Below, piece after piece: positions 26,942-34,966 of a stretch of 64,000 nt of DNA. The translations under genes were made by a program, and so were the position numbers. Below the pieces are notes generated by a model that was not told the DNA's origin, made no database searches, and worked only from the letters and a program-made list of their open reading frames with translations. The stretch's first letter is position 1. The number at the start of each line of letters is the position of its first letter. The stretch comes from Flavobacterium sp. 1. Its GTDB lineage: Bacteria > Bacteroidota > Bacteroidia > Flavobacteriales > Flavobacteriaceae. The stretch spans positions 496,001 to 560,000 of the forward strand of contig NZ_PGER01000001.1 of assembly GCF_002797935.1 (NCBI RefSeq), written 5' to 3'.

Positions 26942-27403
26942 TTATTCGTTCTTGTTTTTGTCAATAAGTTGCACCATATTCTTGTTGAATTGTGAAAGTT
27001 CAATGTTCAATGAAGCAAAAAAATCAATGTCAGCATTTTCTATTTCAATAATTGCTTTTTGCAAAACCGTTTCTCCGATATTCGTTAGTTGAATGGTTTT
27101 TGCTCTTGTGTCTATTTCGTGTTCTTGTCGAGTTACAAATTTCTTTTCTTCTAAAGTCCTTAAAACTTTTGACACCATCATTCTATCAAAATTAGTTTGA
27201 TTGGCAATGTCAATTTGCGTTACATTATTGTTGTTGTTTGAAAGCCAAGCTAATGCACATAATAGAGCAAATTGCGTTTGTGTCAAATCTAAAGGGTCTA
27301 AAACCTTTTTTTGTTTTCGTTGCCACAACAAAGTAAGTTGTCCGAGTAAATACCCAGGACTTTCGTTTGGACTTTTAAAATTAAATTCAATTTTTTTAGG
27401 CAT
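26942..27403 (-). CDS. MarR-family transcriptional regulator
   Basis: 153 residues. Winged helix-turn-helix of MarR type: LTQTQFALLCALAWL, TQIDIANQTNFDRMMVSKVL (recognition helix) and the wing VTRQEHEIDTRAKTIQLT. It is the last gene of a minus-strand set VOC-NmrA-MarR and probably regulates that set or its inducer response. The 3' end abuts attC-like copy B within 10 bases. Confidence 0.9.
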   Translation of the reverse strand: MPKKIEFNFKSPNESPGYLLGQLTLLWQRKQKKVLDPLDLTQTQFALLCALAWLSNNNNNVTQIDIANQTNFDRMMVSKVLRTLEEKKFVTRQEHEIDTRAKTIQLTNIGETVLQKAIIEIENADIDFFASLNIELSQFNKNMVQLIDKNKNE

Positions 27404-27439
27404 AATCTTTATGTCGCATTTGGGTTGATATTTAGTAGT

Positions 27440-28336
27440 TTACTCATAAGTTGCTTGTAAAAACTCGGACAATGAAGTTGTTTTTCTCCCTAAAACCCTT
27501 TCTAAATCATTTGATTGTTGGTCAAATTCCCCATTGGCGATGGCTAAACTGAAAGTTTTAAGTATTTCAATTATATGACTTGGTAACCCAAATTTATTCA
27601 TTTGTTCTTCAAATTCAATTTTTTCTGGGGAAATATATTGAATAGGTTCTTTTACAATTTCAGATATTTTTTTAGCAATTTCAGAAAAAGTTATTTGTTC
27701 ACTTCCATTAAATTCTAATATTTTATTGGAATAGAATGAAGGATTTAAAAGAATACTTACTTCTGCTTCTGCTAAATCTTTTTTAGGTACAAAAGAAGTT
27801 AGTCCATTTGCTGTTGGCAAATAAATTGTTTTGGTTTTTAACAGTTGGCTTTTATCTCCTATCATCATTTCGATTACTTCGGCATATAAATTATGTTTCA
27901 AAATTGTATAAGTGATTCCTGATGTTTTAATACAATTTTCAGTTTGTAAATGAGAATCCACAAGATTTGCCAATGGTGAAGAATTACTTTGGTCTTTCCA
28001 CAAAGCACTTGTATATAAAACGTGCTTAATGCCTGCTTTTTTTGCTGTATCAACTACGTTTTTATGAAGAGTTGCTCGTTCATTATCGTCTCCACCTGAA
28101 ACAAAGTATAAAGTATCAATGCCTTTAAAAGCACTTTCCAAGCTTTCTAAATTTGCATAATCTCCAATTTTTATTTCAATACCATCATTGGCATATTGTT
28201 TTGCCAATTCATTTTTTTCGTCTCTCACCAAAACAGCAATATTTTCAATTTTGGTTTTCTCTTTTAAAAGGTTAACAACCTTACTTCCTAAACTACCTGT
28301 TGCACCTGTGATTAATATTTTATTGCTCATATCCAC
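27440..28336 (-). CDS. NmrA-like NAD(P)-binding atypical SDR
   Basis: 298 residues. N-terminal Rossmann motif ILITGATGSLGSKVVNLL (residues 7-24), then VLVRDEKNE and DTLYFVSGGDDNER. The active-site region lacks the YxxxK dyad, as in NmrA/QorB-like proteins. Such proteins act as redox sensors or quinone/NADPH oxidoreductases. The first in-frame Met is used, and Met3 is an equally good start. It is followed 36 bases later by the MarR gene and preceded by the VOC gene with a 2-base gap, so the three form an operon. Confidence 0.88.
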   Translation of the reverse strand: MDMSNKILITGATGSLGSKVVNLLKEKTKIENIAVLVRDEKNELAKQYANDGIEIKIGDYANLESLESAFKGIDTLYFVSGGDDNERATLHKNVVDTAKKAGIKHVLYTSALWKDQSNSSPLANLVDSHLQTENCIKTSGITYTILKHNLYAEVIEMMIGDKSQLLKTKTIYLPTANGLTSFVPKKDLAEAEVSILLNPSFYSNKILEFNGSEQITFSEIAKKISEIVKEPIQYISPEKIEFEEQMNKFGLPSHIIEILKTFSLAIANGEFDQQSNDLERVLGRKTTSLSEFLQATYE

Positions 28337-28338
28337 TT

Positions 28339-28698
28339 TTATTTTGTGTTTAAAAAAGTAAGTTTATACCCATCAATGTCTTTTACGTGGAATGCTCTAC
28401 CAAAAGGTGTTTCTATAATTGGTCCAGTAGTGGCAACTCCATTTGAAATGAATTTTTCTTTCAATTCGTCCACATTTTCGTCCACTGCAAACCAAAGTGC
28501 TACGCCAATTCCTAATTCTTTTCCTTCAAGTGGTTCAAGTGGTGTACGAATAGCAAAACTTGCTTGTCCTTGATTGTACTTGAAAACGCAGGCTTGTGGG
28601 TTAGTACTGTCAATTTCAAACCCTAATTTGTTAGTGTAGAAGGCTTTTGATGCTTCTAAATCTCTTACTTGAAGAGATGCAAATGTTAATTGTATCAT
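28339..28698 (-). CDS. Glyoxalase/bleomycin-resistance (VOC) superfamily protein
   Basis: 119 residues from the ATG at 28698. The longer open frame to 28746 adds a hydrophobic stretch read from the promoter area and is rejected. VOC paired beta-alpha-beta motifs: LTFASLQVRDLEASKAFYTN and GIGVALWFAVDENVDELKEK. The ending FGRAFHVKDIDGYKLTFLNT carries the conserved metal or substrate-site pattern. It is the first gene of the VOC-NmrA-MarR operon. The substrate is not readable. Confidence 0.88.
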   Translation of the reverse strand: MIQLTFASLQVRDLEASKAFYTNKLGFEIDSTNPQACVFKYNQGQASFAIRTPLEPLEGKELGIGVALWFAVDENVDELKEKFISNGVATTGPIIETPFGRAFHVKDIDGYKLTFLNTK

Positions 28699-28829
28699 TT
28701 TATTTATTTTAAATTGTTGTCGCAAATATAATATACATGACAACAATAAGCAAATCTTTTTTCACAATTTTTATTTAGATCAATAAAATGATGATGTTTT
28801 TTGTTGGTAAGGTCGGTCGTAGCATTACA
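28699..28829. other. Intergenic region upstream of the VOC gene
   Basis: AT-rich promoter area. ATAATATACATGACAACAATAAG precedes the minus-strand start; nothing else was recognised before the attC-like fragment. Confidence 0.4.
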
Positions 28830-28838
28830 GCTAATATT
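28830..28838 (+). repeat. attC-like repeat, copy C, left fragment
   Basis: GCTAATATT corresponds to the GCTAAYGTT start of the other copies. The repeat is then interrupted by the MITE array and IS1182-type element and resumes at 30895. Confidence 0.55.
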
Positions 28839-29177
28839 AGTCTGTGAAAAAACTAAAATCTGCCTCTTGAGAATCTCATATTTGAGATTTTTCTTTGGCA
28901 GCCCTCCGAATACTTTCTAAATTTGAGGAGGTTTTTTCACAGCCTGACGTCAGTCTGTGAAAAAACTAAAATCTGCTTCCTGAGAATCTCATATTTGAGT
29001 TTTTTCTTTGGCAGCCCTCCGAATACTTTCTAAATTTGGAGAGGTTTTTTCACAGCCTGACGTCAGTCTGTGAAAAAACTAAAATCAGCCTCTTGAGAAT
29101 CTCATATTTGAGTTTTTTCTTTGGTAGCCCTCCGAATACTTTCTGAATTTTAGGAGGTTTTTTTACAGCCTGACGTC
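28839..29177 (+). mobile_element. Three tandem 113-bp MITE-like units
   Basis: Units at 28839-28951, 28952-29064 and 29065-29177 have exactly the same length. Each begins AGTCTGTGAAAAAAC and ends GTTTTTTCACAGCCTGACGTC (the third has one base changed), so each is bounded by inverted repeats. The same ends flank the IS1182-type element that follows directly. The units differ at only a few positions (for example GAGATTTTT versus GAGTTTTTT). Confidence 0.85.
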
Positions 29178-30894
29178 AGTCTGTGAAAAAACTTCCGTTT
29201 GCTTAGGAACAAATATAACAAAAAACTTGTGTTAAAACAGGAATTTTCGTATTTTTAGGGATGCAGCATATCATAGGAATTTCCCGCCACCAGATGCGTA
29301 TTTCCAGTTTAGAAGACGCCATAGCTCCCGATAATCAAGTGCGATTTATAGATGCATTTGTGACGTTTACAGACCTTGCTAAGCTGGGTTTTGCAGTGCA
29401 AACCATCAAAACCGAAGGCCGCCCGAGCTACGATACCAAAGTGTTTCTTAAAATCTATTTATACGGTTATCTGGGCGGAATAAGAAGCTCGCGAAAATTA
29501 GAGAAGGAATGTTTTAGAAACATTGAAATGCAATGGCTATTGGAAGATATTCGTCCCAATTACCACAGCATCTCAGATTTCAGAAAAAACAATCCCGCTG
29601 CCTTGAAGAAACTCTTCAAGCTTTTTGTCTCATTCTTGAAAGATGCGGACTTGATAGGCGGTGAAACCATTGCCATTGACGGCACCAAAAGCCGGGCTCA
29701 CAACAGCAAAAAAGCCAATTTTAACCAAAAGAAAATTGACAAGCACCTGGAATACATTGAGACCAAAACCCAAGAATATCTTGATGCTCTGGAAGCAAAT
29801 GATGCAAAAGAAAACTCTCCAAAAATCAAAAATGTCCAACAAAAAATAGAGTGTCTCAAACAAAACAAAATCCGCTACGAATTGCTGGAAGAAAAACTAA
29901 AAGCAAGCGGAGAACCCCAAATAAGCACCACCGACAGCGATGCCAGAGCATTATTGGTTCAGGGACAGGTGGTTGAAATCTCATTTAATATGCAGGCAGC
30001 CGTCGATGCCAAACACAATCTTGTAGTAGCCACGCACACCATCAATCGTAATGACCGCAACGCCTTATCGGCTATTGCCATAGAAGCCAAAGAGAATTTA
30101 GAAATAGAAACCTACACGGCTTTGGTGGACAAAGGCTATCATAACGGGCGAGAAATAGAAGCCTGTAGGCAAGCCAATATCACTACAATTGTAGCGCAAC
30201 CCGAACAAGGAAAAAATAAGGAAAACGGAACAACCAAGGATTATTTTGTTTCTAAGTTCCAATACAATAAAACCACCGACACCTACACTTGCCCACAGGG
30301 CGAAACGCTTAAAACTACAGGCCACTGGCACAAGAAAACCACGGACAGAGACAGTTATGAGTTCAAGAGATACCGAACACCCAAATGCAGAGAATGTCCT
30401 GTAAAACATTTATGCACCAGTAGGATGGCCGGTCGAGATATAGACCGCAGCCAATATGCCGATGCCGTAGAAGAAAACAACAAACGCTACCACGCAAATG
30501 CACAGCTCTACCGCAAGCGGCAGGAAATCAACGAACACATTTTTGGCACTATCAAACGGCAATGGGGCTACAATCACACCAATTTAACAGGATTGGAAAA
30601 AGTAAATGGAGAACACAGCCTGATTATGCTGGTCTATAACATCAAACGCAGCATCAATATACTCGGAGTTCCCGAGCTCATTGCCAAACTCAAGAAATGG
30701 AACTCACCCTACAAGGCAAAAGTCTTGTTTTTGTTAAAAATGAGTTATTTAAAACCGAAATTAGACTTCTTTTTCTTTGAAACTAAATTAGCCTCCTAAA
30801 AAAGAGGCTTCGTTAAAAGCCCTTATTTGAATTTTGTGAGGGCAAAATAAAGAGGTTGGAATGAAAAAAAGAGGTTTTTTCACAGCCTGACGTC
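29178..30894 (+). mobile_element. IS1182-type insertion sequence
   Basis: 1717 bases. Left end AGTCTGTGAAAAAAC and right end GTTTTTTCACAGCCTGACGTC (30874-30894) are inverted repeats with one mismatch over 15 bases. It contains one intact transposase gene and is directly preceded by three non-coding units with the same ends. The whole block splits attC-like copy C. Confidence 0.85.
29261..30799 (+). CDS. IS1182-family transposase
   Basis: 512 residues, intact. N-terminal DUF772-type domain (SYDTKVFLKIYLYGYLGGIR, NIEMQWLLEDIRPNYHSISD). DDE catalytic core: Asp in ETIAIDGTKSRAHNS, Asp in TALVDKGYHNG and Glu in HIFGTIKRQWGYNH. A Cys cluster (CPQGE, CRECPVKHLC) lies between, as in this family. The full length and conserved ends suggest that the element can move and could mobilise the adjacent 113-bp units. 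Confidence 0.93.
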   Translation: MQHIIGISRHQMRISSLEDAIAPDNQVRFIDAFVTFTDLAKLGFAVQTIKTEGRPSYDTKVFLKIYLYGYLGGIRSSRKLEKECFRNIEMQWLLEDIRPNYHSISDFRKNNPAALKKLFKLFVSFLKDADLIGGETIAIDGTKSRAHNSKKANFNQKKIDKHLEYIETKTQEYLDALEANDAKENSPKIKNVQQKIECLKQNKIRYELLEEKLKASGEPQISTTDSDARALLVQGQVVEISFNMQAAVDAKHNLVVATHTINRNDRNALSAIAIEAKENLEIETYTALVDKGYHNGREIEACRQANITTIVAQPEQGKNKENGTTKDYFVSKFQYNKTTDTYTCPQGETLKTTGHWHKKTTDRDSYEFKRYRTPKCRECPVKHLCTSRMAGRDIDRSQYADAVEENNKRYHANAQLYRKRQEINEHIFGTIKRQWGYNHTNLTGLEKVNGEHSLIMLVYNIKRSINILGVPELIAKLKKWNSPYKAKVLFLLKMSYLKPKLDFFFFETKLAS

Positions 30895-31013
30895 TTGGTA
30901 CTACAGCAGGCTTGGAACTAAAGTAACCCCATTATTTGGATTTGCCAAATCATCCCAAATATAAAACCATTTTCCACTTAAGCCAATTGCCCATATCCGT
31001 TGTACTTGTTAGC
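30895..31013 (+). repeat. attC-like folded repeat, copy C, right part
   Basis: Continues copy C after the IS block: TACTACAGCAGGCTTGGAAC, then TTTGGATTTGCCAAATCATC, CTTAAGCCAATTGCC and CCGTTGTACTTGTTAGC. The left-arm GTAC and right-arm GTAC pair as in the other copies. Confidence 0.75.
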
Positions 31014-31043
31014 AATAGTACTTTAATTCTTTTACATAAATAA

Positions 31044-31451
31044 TTAATCAGAATCCTTTTCTCCATTCCAACGATACTTTCGGATTAAATCTTCTTTTTT
31101 TGTTTCAAATTTTCTCTTATCGGTATGGACAACTTTTTTAAGTAACCAGCCAGAATCTTTTCCAGCGTCCTTCACACGATTTTCATTATTCTTACCTAAT
31201 TTTATTTGTTTTTCATATAGAGCGTATAAGGGACTTCCTTGCCATAAAAAATTATCTCCTCCTAAAAAATCTCTAGCAGAAAACCAAGCATCTTTATTAA
31301 TATTGCACCAACAATAAACAGCTCCATGGAGAAAATCCATTATTCTCTGTTTTTCATCATCAGAAATTCCATGAACTTCTCTAATTTCAGATTTATCTAT
31401 TAACATATTACTTGTATTTAATTTAATTTCATTTTGTCTTTCTGCAGGCAT
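31044..31451 (-). CDS. Uncharacterised small protein
   Basis: 135 residues from the first ATG; Met16 (31406) is an alternative. It is soluble with no signal peptide. Notable segments are IMDFLHGAVYCWCN, WFSARDFLGGDNFLWQGSPL and SGWLLKKVVHTDKRKFE. I do not recognise a named family. The gene exactly fills the interval between attC-like copies C and D, with its start 7 bases from copy D. It is therefore a one-gene cassette-like unit. Function unknown. Confidence 0.65.
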   Translation of the reverse strand: MPAERQNEIKLNTSNMLIDKSEIREVHGISDDEKQRIMDFLHGAVYCWCNINKDAWFSARDFLGGDNFLWQGSPLYALYEKQIKLGKNNENRVKDAGKDSGWLLKKVVHTDKRKFETKKEDLIRKYRWNGEKDSD

Positions 31452-31457
31452 ATTAAT

Positions 31458-31612
31458 GCTAAATGTTCTGGAACTGTTGCGGGTTTGGGACTAAATTAAG
31501 CCATTATTCGGATTTGCCACCCGAGCGATAGCGAACTGGCGGAGCAATCATCCCAAATACAAAACTAATTTTCCATTAAGCAAATTGCTCAAATCCGTTA
31601 TAGCTGTTAATG
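31458..31612 (+). repeat. attC-like folded repeat, copy D
   Basis: GCTAAATGTTCTGGAACTGT, then GGGTTTGGGACTAAATTAAG, CGGATTTGCC and AAATCCGTTATAGCTGTTAA. It differs from the others by a ~25-base insertion in the loop (CCCGAGCGATAGCGAACTGG). The insertion also occurs, longer, in copy A and, changed, in fragment E. Confidence 0.75.
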
Positions 31613-31619
31613 ATTGGTT

Positions 31620-32267
31620 TTATAACTCAAGGGCTAATTTAATAAAATCACTTGAATTTTTGTACATTATTACCATCCCTGCATCTTGTGGGTTTTCGAG
31701 CTTATATCTGCCTTTAGCTGATCCATTTAGTGCGTAATCATGTCCGTCAATTGTTACTATACACCAATGTTTATATTTACATTCAATTATAACTTGATCA
31801 CTGTAAAATGGCCAATCTCCAGCATATTCTGCTTTTAAAATTCTCTTATATTTTATATTAGGATTTAATTTTCTTTCTAAATCATCTTTTACAGTTCTTT
31901 TATGTATCTTTTTTGGTATTTCTTTGTAACGAGTTGTGTTTTTCCGATAATCTCTATTTCCAAAATCTTTTTCGTACAACATACCAAAGTCAAAAAAAGA
32001 AGTGATAGATATTTGTTTTGCTTTTTCTCCAATACAGTTAAATATGATTTGTCTTGATAAAGCAGAAATAAACTTTTCAAATATGATTATTACAACACTA
32101 TTTAATTTGTAAAAAACTTCATGTTCAGTTTCTCTGCTAAACAGTTTTGATAATAATTTTTCATCACTTAATAAATGTTTGTTTTCAAACTTTGTCCATA
32201 ATTCTTTAGTGTTTAATGGAATTTCTTTATTTTCAGTTATTTTTTTGCAGAAATCCCTTCCGTTCAA
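31620..32267 (-). CDS. Uncharacterised protein with DUF2511/YebY-like C-terminal region
   Basis: 215 residues from a TTG start; a stop lies just upstream in frame and no nearer ATG exists. Residues ~150-200 read AEYAGDWPFYSDQVIIECK and DGHDYALNGSAKGRYKLENP. This resembles DUF2511 proteins, whose core is WPFTVDE...ALNG. The N-terminal ~140 residues are helical and unrecognised. The start overlaps the broken end of the DUF3943-like relic on the other strand, so the N-terminus may be truncated by the same rearrangement. It ends 8 bases from copy D. Confidence 0.5.
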   Translation of the reverse strand: MNGRDFCKKITENKEIPLNTKELWTKFENKHLLSDEKLLSKLFSRETEHEVFYKLNSVVIIIFEKFISALSRQIIFNCIGEKAKQISITSFFDFGMLYEKDFGNRDYRKNTTRYKEIPKKIHKRTVKDDLERKLNPNIKYKRILKAEYAGDWPFYSDQVIIECKYKHWCIVTIDGHDYALNGSAKGRYKLENPQDAGMVIMYKNSSDFIKLALEL

Positions 32268-32534
32268 GATTTAATAGTTACGCCTGTCTTGGGTTCTGTA
32301 GTAGGCGAAGGATTTTTCTATGCCAAGAAAACTATTCTTAAAAATAATTCCAAAATTTTAAATTCGAGATTCCTAGGTAAAACTTCTTTGTTTTTGATGG
32401 ATCCACTTAATACTATTATGGATAGTTTCGGTTATAAGCAAAAGGTAAAAACACAACTTAATGTAGCTTCTGTAGGGTTCAATCCATATACCAAAAATGC
32501 TACTTTGGGGCTTACTTTTTCGGCTAGATTTTAA
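32268..32534 (+). pseudogene. C-terminal relic of a DUF3943-like outer-membrane protein gene
   Basis: The frame reads DLIVTPVLGSVVGEGFFYAK, LMDPLNTIMDSFGY and ends LGLTFSARF, with an aromatic C-terminus typical of outer-membrane beta-barrels. The pattern (TPxxGSxxGE, DPLN) is what I associate with DUF3943 proteins. There is no start region: the gene is cut at about 32,268, where the minus-strand gene begins. Probably the 3' remnant of a chromosomal gene cut by cassette or IS activity. Confidence 0.55.
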
Positions 32535-32546
32535 TTTTTTTTTGAA

Positions 32547-34118
32547 TTAAATTTTCCCCTCAGGAGAAGGTAATTCCGCTACAGCTTTTCCTTTTAATCC
32601 TTCATTGACAAGATATCCAAGAAATGAGGCAAATGGAATAATATTTTGATCTACGCTGGCTTTTTCCAATGCCTGCATGTACTCATCCCTTTTTTCAACC
32701 GGTATTACTGTCCATGGATATCCGCCTGATGCCAGCATTGCATTTAATAGAAAACGCCCCATTCGTCCATTTCCATCCATATAGGGGTGAATAAATACAA
32801 ATATGAAATGCCCTAAAACAGCACGTACCGAGGCCTCACTTTCTTGTTCAAGCAGTTCAAAAAGTATCGGCATAGTATCACGCATAGCCTCAACGTTTAG
32901 CGGTGTGTGTTTAGAGTTGCCAATATAAACCTGATGATTGCGATATCCTGCCAGATCGGAGGCCTTTAATATACCAGCAGCTACACTTGGATCAAAAAGT
33001 TCCCTGTACCATTTGGAATGATCTTTGTCTACCTCTGTGCCAGCGTTTGCTCCCTGTAAAATTTCTTTAATTGTCTCTTTAACTTGTGTAAATGCTTGAT
33101 AATAGCCTCTTGTGGCCATAGCATCCCTTTGTTTTCGATCTTCCTCATTTTCTTTTGCATCCCATCTGCCACTGCTCACTTTGGCAATTAATTCCGGTGT
33201 TACACGATAGCGTTCAATAGATAATGAATGGTAAGCATCAGTAATAAAAATATCATCAATTTCTTTAAGATATGAATTAGTGTCTTTGGGTAGTCCAGGC
33301 TGGGCAGGAAAATTATTTATAATATCTTCGCGCATCTGCATCCACATTAAGCGAATGCGGTTTGCATATGGCGATCGTTCGCGCGGAGATAGTTTGATAT
33401 CAAGCTGATTGTTAAATGGGTCTTCTTCGCGAATATCGTAATCTGCTGTCTTGAATGTTTCAATAATCTGGTCTGCTATTCTGTCACGACGTATATTGCG
33501 AAATGCACCGGCTAAACGTCCAGCGAGTGTGGTATGTCCATTCTCCAGCAATATTGGCAATAACTCAGAGGCATCCCTGATCATTGAAAGTGTCGTACGG
33601 GCATCAATTGCATTGTGAGTATACAAAGAAGGGCTGCTATAGATAAGAGCACTCTGCAGATTGTACATCTTTATGCCTCTTTGTATCTCAATTTGATCAG
33701 GTGATGCTATATTAGTCTTTAGATTGAAAAGTGATGTATTGTATGGCAATGGGGTTGGTTTGTTGTTGCCTTCGAGGGAGCGTACAATTAATTGCTGTGG
33801 CACTGACCAGTTTCCAGAATGTATAAGCAGTGATTGATCAGCAGATATACACCAGTTCTCCCCATATTTTTTATTAAGAAATTGAGAAATAAAATCCCAG
33901 TATGAACTAAACCAGGCTGTTGTTTTCCCTTCTTTTTCACTTGGGTCTGCTGCAATGTACCAGCCTTTGGAGACCTCTCGAATGAAGCCGTTTTTTACCA
34001 TTAGCTGTCGATATTTTGCATTAGGGATATCATCGGTATGTATCCCCACAATGTCCTTCTCTTGTAGGTTTTTAAGAAAAGTAAGTGCTTCTATAAATCT
34101 TTCTTTTGGTGTCGCCAT
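32547..34118 (-). CDS. Fic-domain protein with AbiEi-like N-terminal winged helix
   Basis: 523 residues. The N-terminal ~130 residues resemble AbiEi antitoxins: KYRQLMVKNGFIREVSKGWY, a winged-helix pattern, followed by NWCISADQSLLIHSG. The middle holds a likely class II Fic inhibitory helix (HSLSIERYRV; consensus [S/T]xxxE[G/N], here Arg follows Glu). The Fic core motif is intact at 444-452, HPYMDGNGR. Fic enzymes transfer AMP or another nucleotide moiety to target proteins. A five-copy 24-bp iteron array lies directly upstream, consistent with autoregulation by the winged helix. A conflict or toxin role is inferred. Confidence 0.88.
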   Translation of the reverse strand: MATPKERFIEALTFLKNLQEKDIVGIHTDDIPNAKYRQLMVKNGFIREVSKGWYIAADPSEKEGKTTAWFSSYWDFISQFLNKKYGENWCISADQSLLIHSGNWSVPQQLIVRSLEGNNKPTPLPYNTSLFNLKTNIASPDQIEIQRGIKMYNLQSALIYSSPSLYTHNAIDARTTLSMIRDASELLPILLENGHTTLAGRLAGAFRNIRRDRIADQIIETFKTADYDIREEDPFNNQLDIKLSPRERSPYANRIRLMWMQMREDIINNFPAQPGLPKDTNSYLKEIDDIFITDAYHSLSIERYRVTPELIAKVSSGRWDAKENEEDRKQRDAMATRGYYQAFTQVKETIKEILQGANAGTEVDKDHSKWYRELFDPSVAAGILKASDLAGYRNHQVYIGNSKHTPLNVEAMRDTMPILFELLEQESEASVRAVLGHFIFVFIHPYMDGNGRMGRFLLNAMLASGGYPWTVIPVEKRDEYMQALEKASVDQNIIPFASFLGYLVNEGLKGKAVAELPSPEGKI

Positions 34119-34140
34119 TTTTAATTATATTATCGTTAAA

Positions 34141-34298
34141 CGTACTATAATTTACTTAGAAATTTGCATGCGTAAATACGTGATAAAATTAGTATATGCA
34201 AATGTACTAAAATTAGTAAACATAATTGTGATAAAATTAGTAAATATAAACGTGCTTTAATTAGTAAATTCGACAGTGTTAAAATTAGTAAATCTAAA
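34141..34298 (+). promoter_or_regulatory. 24-bp iteron array upstream of the AbiEi-Fic gene
   Basis: Five head-to-tail copies start at 34179, 34203, 34227, 34251 and 34275, each exactly 24 bases. The consensus is YGTGNTAAAATTAGTAAATN plus about four A/T-rich bases. A diverged copy lies off phase at 34141. There is no spacer, so this is not CRISPR. The array begins 23 bases before the ATG of the minus-strand gene. It fits an operator with repeated binding sites. Confidence 0.75.
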
Positions 34299-34433
34299 TC
34301 ATGAAGAATATTTATATAAGCATTATTATTTTAGGTTTGATTAGATCAAAAGAAACATCTAGTTATAGATTAGAAGTTAATGTATTGATATTTAATGTAA
34401 TGTCTTGTGTCTCTAAATGTAAAAAGACGACCT

Positions 34434-34462
34434 TTGCTCAAGCGGTATGGGAGCTTGAGCAA
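34434..34462. repeat. Inverted repeat TTGCTCAAGC / GCTTGAGCAA
   Basis: Perfect 10-bp arms with a 9-base spacer (GGTATGGGA), eight bases before the large palindrome at 34471. Confidence 0.7.
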
Positions 34463-34470
34463 CAAACCCT

Positions 34471-34530
34471 AACCCAAGAAAATACGCCATGTAAGCCTTC
34501 AAAGGCTTACATGGCGTATTTTCTTGGGTT
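34471..34530. repeat. 60-bp near-perfect palindrome with 29-bp arms
   Basis: 34471-34499 and 34502-34530 are exact inverse copies, separated only by CA. The arms include CCAAGAAAATACGCCATGTA. It is far longer than a usual terminator stem and has no T-run. It could be an element end, a recombination site or a cruciform-forming site. Confidence 0.9.
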
Positions 34531-34897
34531 GAAATTTGTGCCAATTATTAGATTATAAAGAAATTTCAGCGAAGCTGAATTCAAAAAAATGTTTGATTGA
34601 CCAGGTCGGTTTGAAATTAAGATCCTCATCCAATTTGGGTTACTCGGAGTATACTCCCGTACTGTCTGCTGATGGTGACGGCACAAATTTTAAATTTCAA
34701 GGGTCATTTTTTTCTTATTTGTTCCATAATATTAAAACGATTTTTAATGTCAAAGATAGACTTCCTTAACTTTCTATGGCAAAAAAGGTATCAACTCCAT
34801 AATTTGCTGCGCCACGATTTTGCCAGAAAACTCAAATTGCCATTTTTTTAAACTATTTAATCAATAGGAATATTTTAGCTTTCTTAAAATAAGAGAT

Positions 34898-34933
34898 GAC
34901 AGATGACTGATTCTATTGAATCAATCATCTGTC
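34898..34933 (-). terminator. Terminator hairpin after the SusD gene
   Basis: GACAGATGACTGATTC and GAATCAATCATCTGTC form a 16-bp stem with one mismatch and a 4-base loop, 33 bases past the SusD stop on the minus strand. Confidence 0.75.
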
Positions 34934-34966
34934 AAACACTTAAAAAAAACTAACTAGTAAAACCAC

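Larger units (their letters stand above)
34299..34966. other. Intergenic region with two hairpins and a possible relic
   Basis: No intact gene. It contains two inverted repeats and the SusD terminator, listed separately. A plus-strand frame around 34600-34710 includes YSEYTPVLSADGDG, resembling the PD40 motif of OmpA-associated repeat proteins, but it is too short to call. Confidence 0.45.

Noticed and set aside
29630..30409. Minus- and plus-strand frames inside the IS1182 transposase
   Set aside because: Shadows of an intact 512-residue transposase with a full DDE triad.
33955..34260. 101-codon plus-strand gene
   Set aside because: It is antisense to the Fic gene start, and its second half simply translates the 24-bp iterons.
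34179..34298. CRISPR-like regular repeat
   Set aside because: The 24-bp units are directly adjacent with no spacers, and no cas gene is nearby; it is an iteron array.
34301..34769. Two small plus-strand frames (85 and 77 codons)
   Set aside because: The first runs through the 60-bp palindrome. The second has only a short PD40-like string and no start context, so it is not called a gene.
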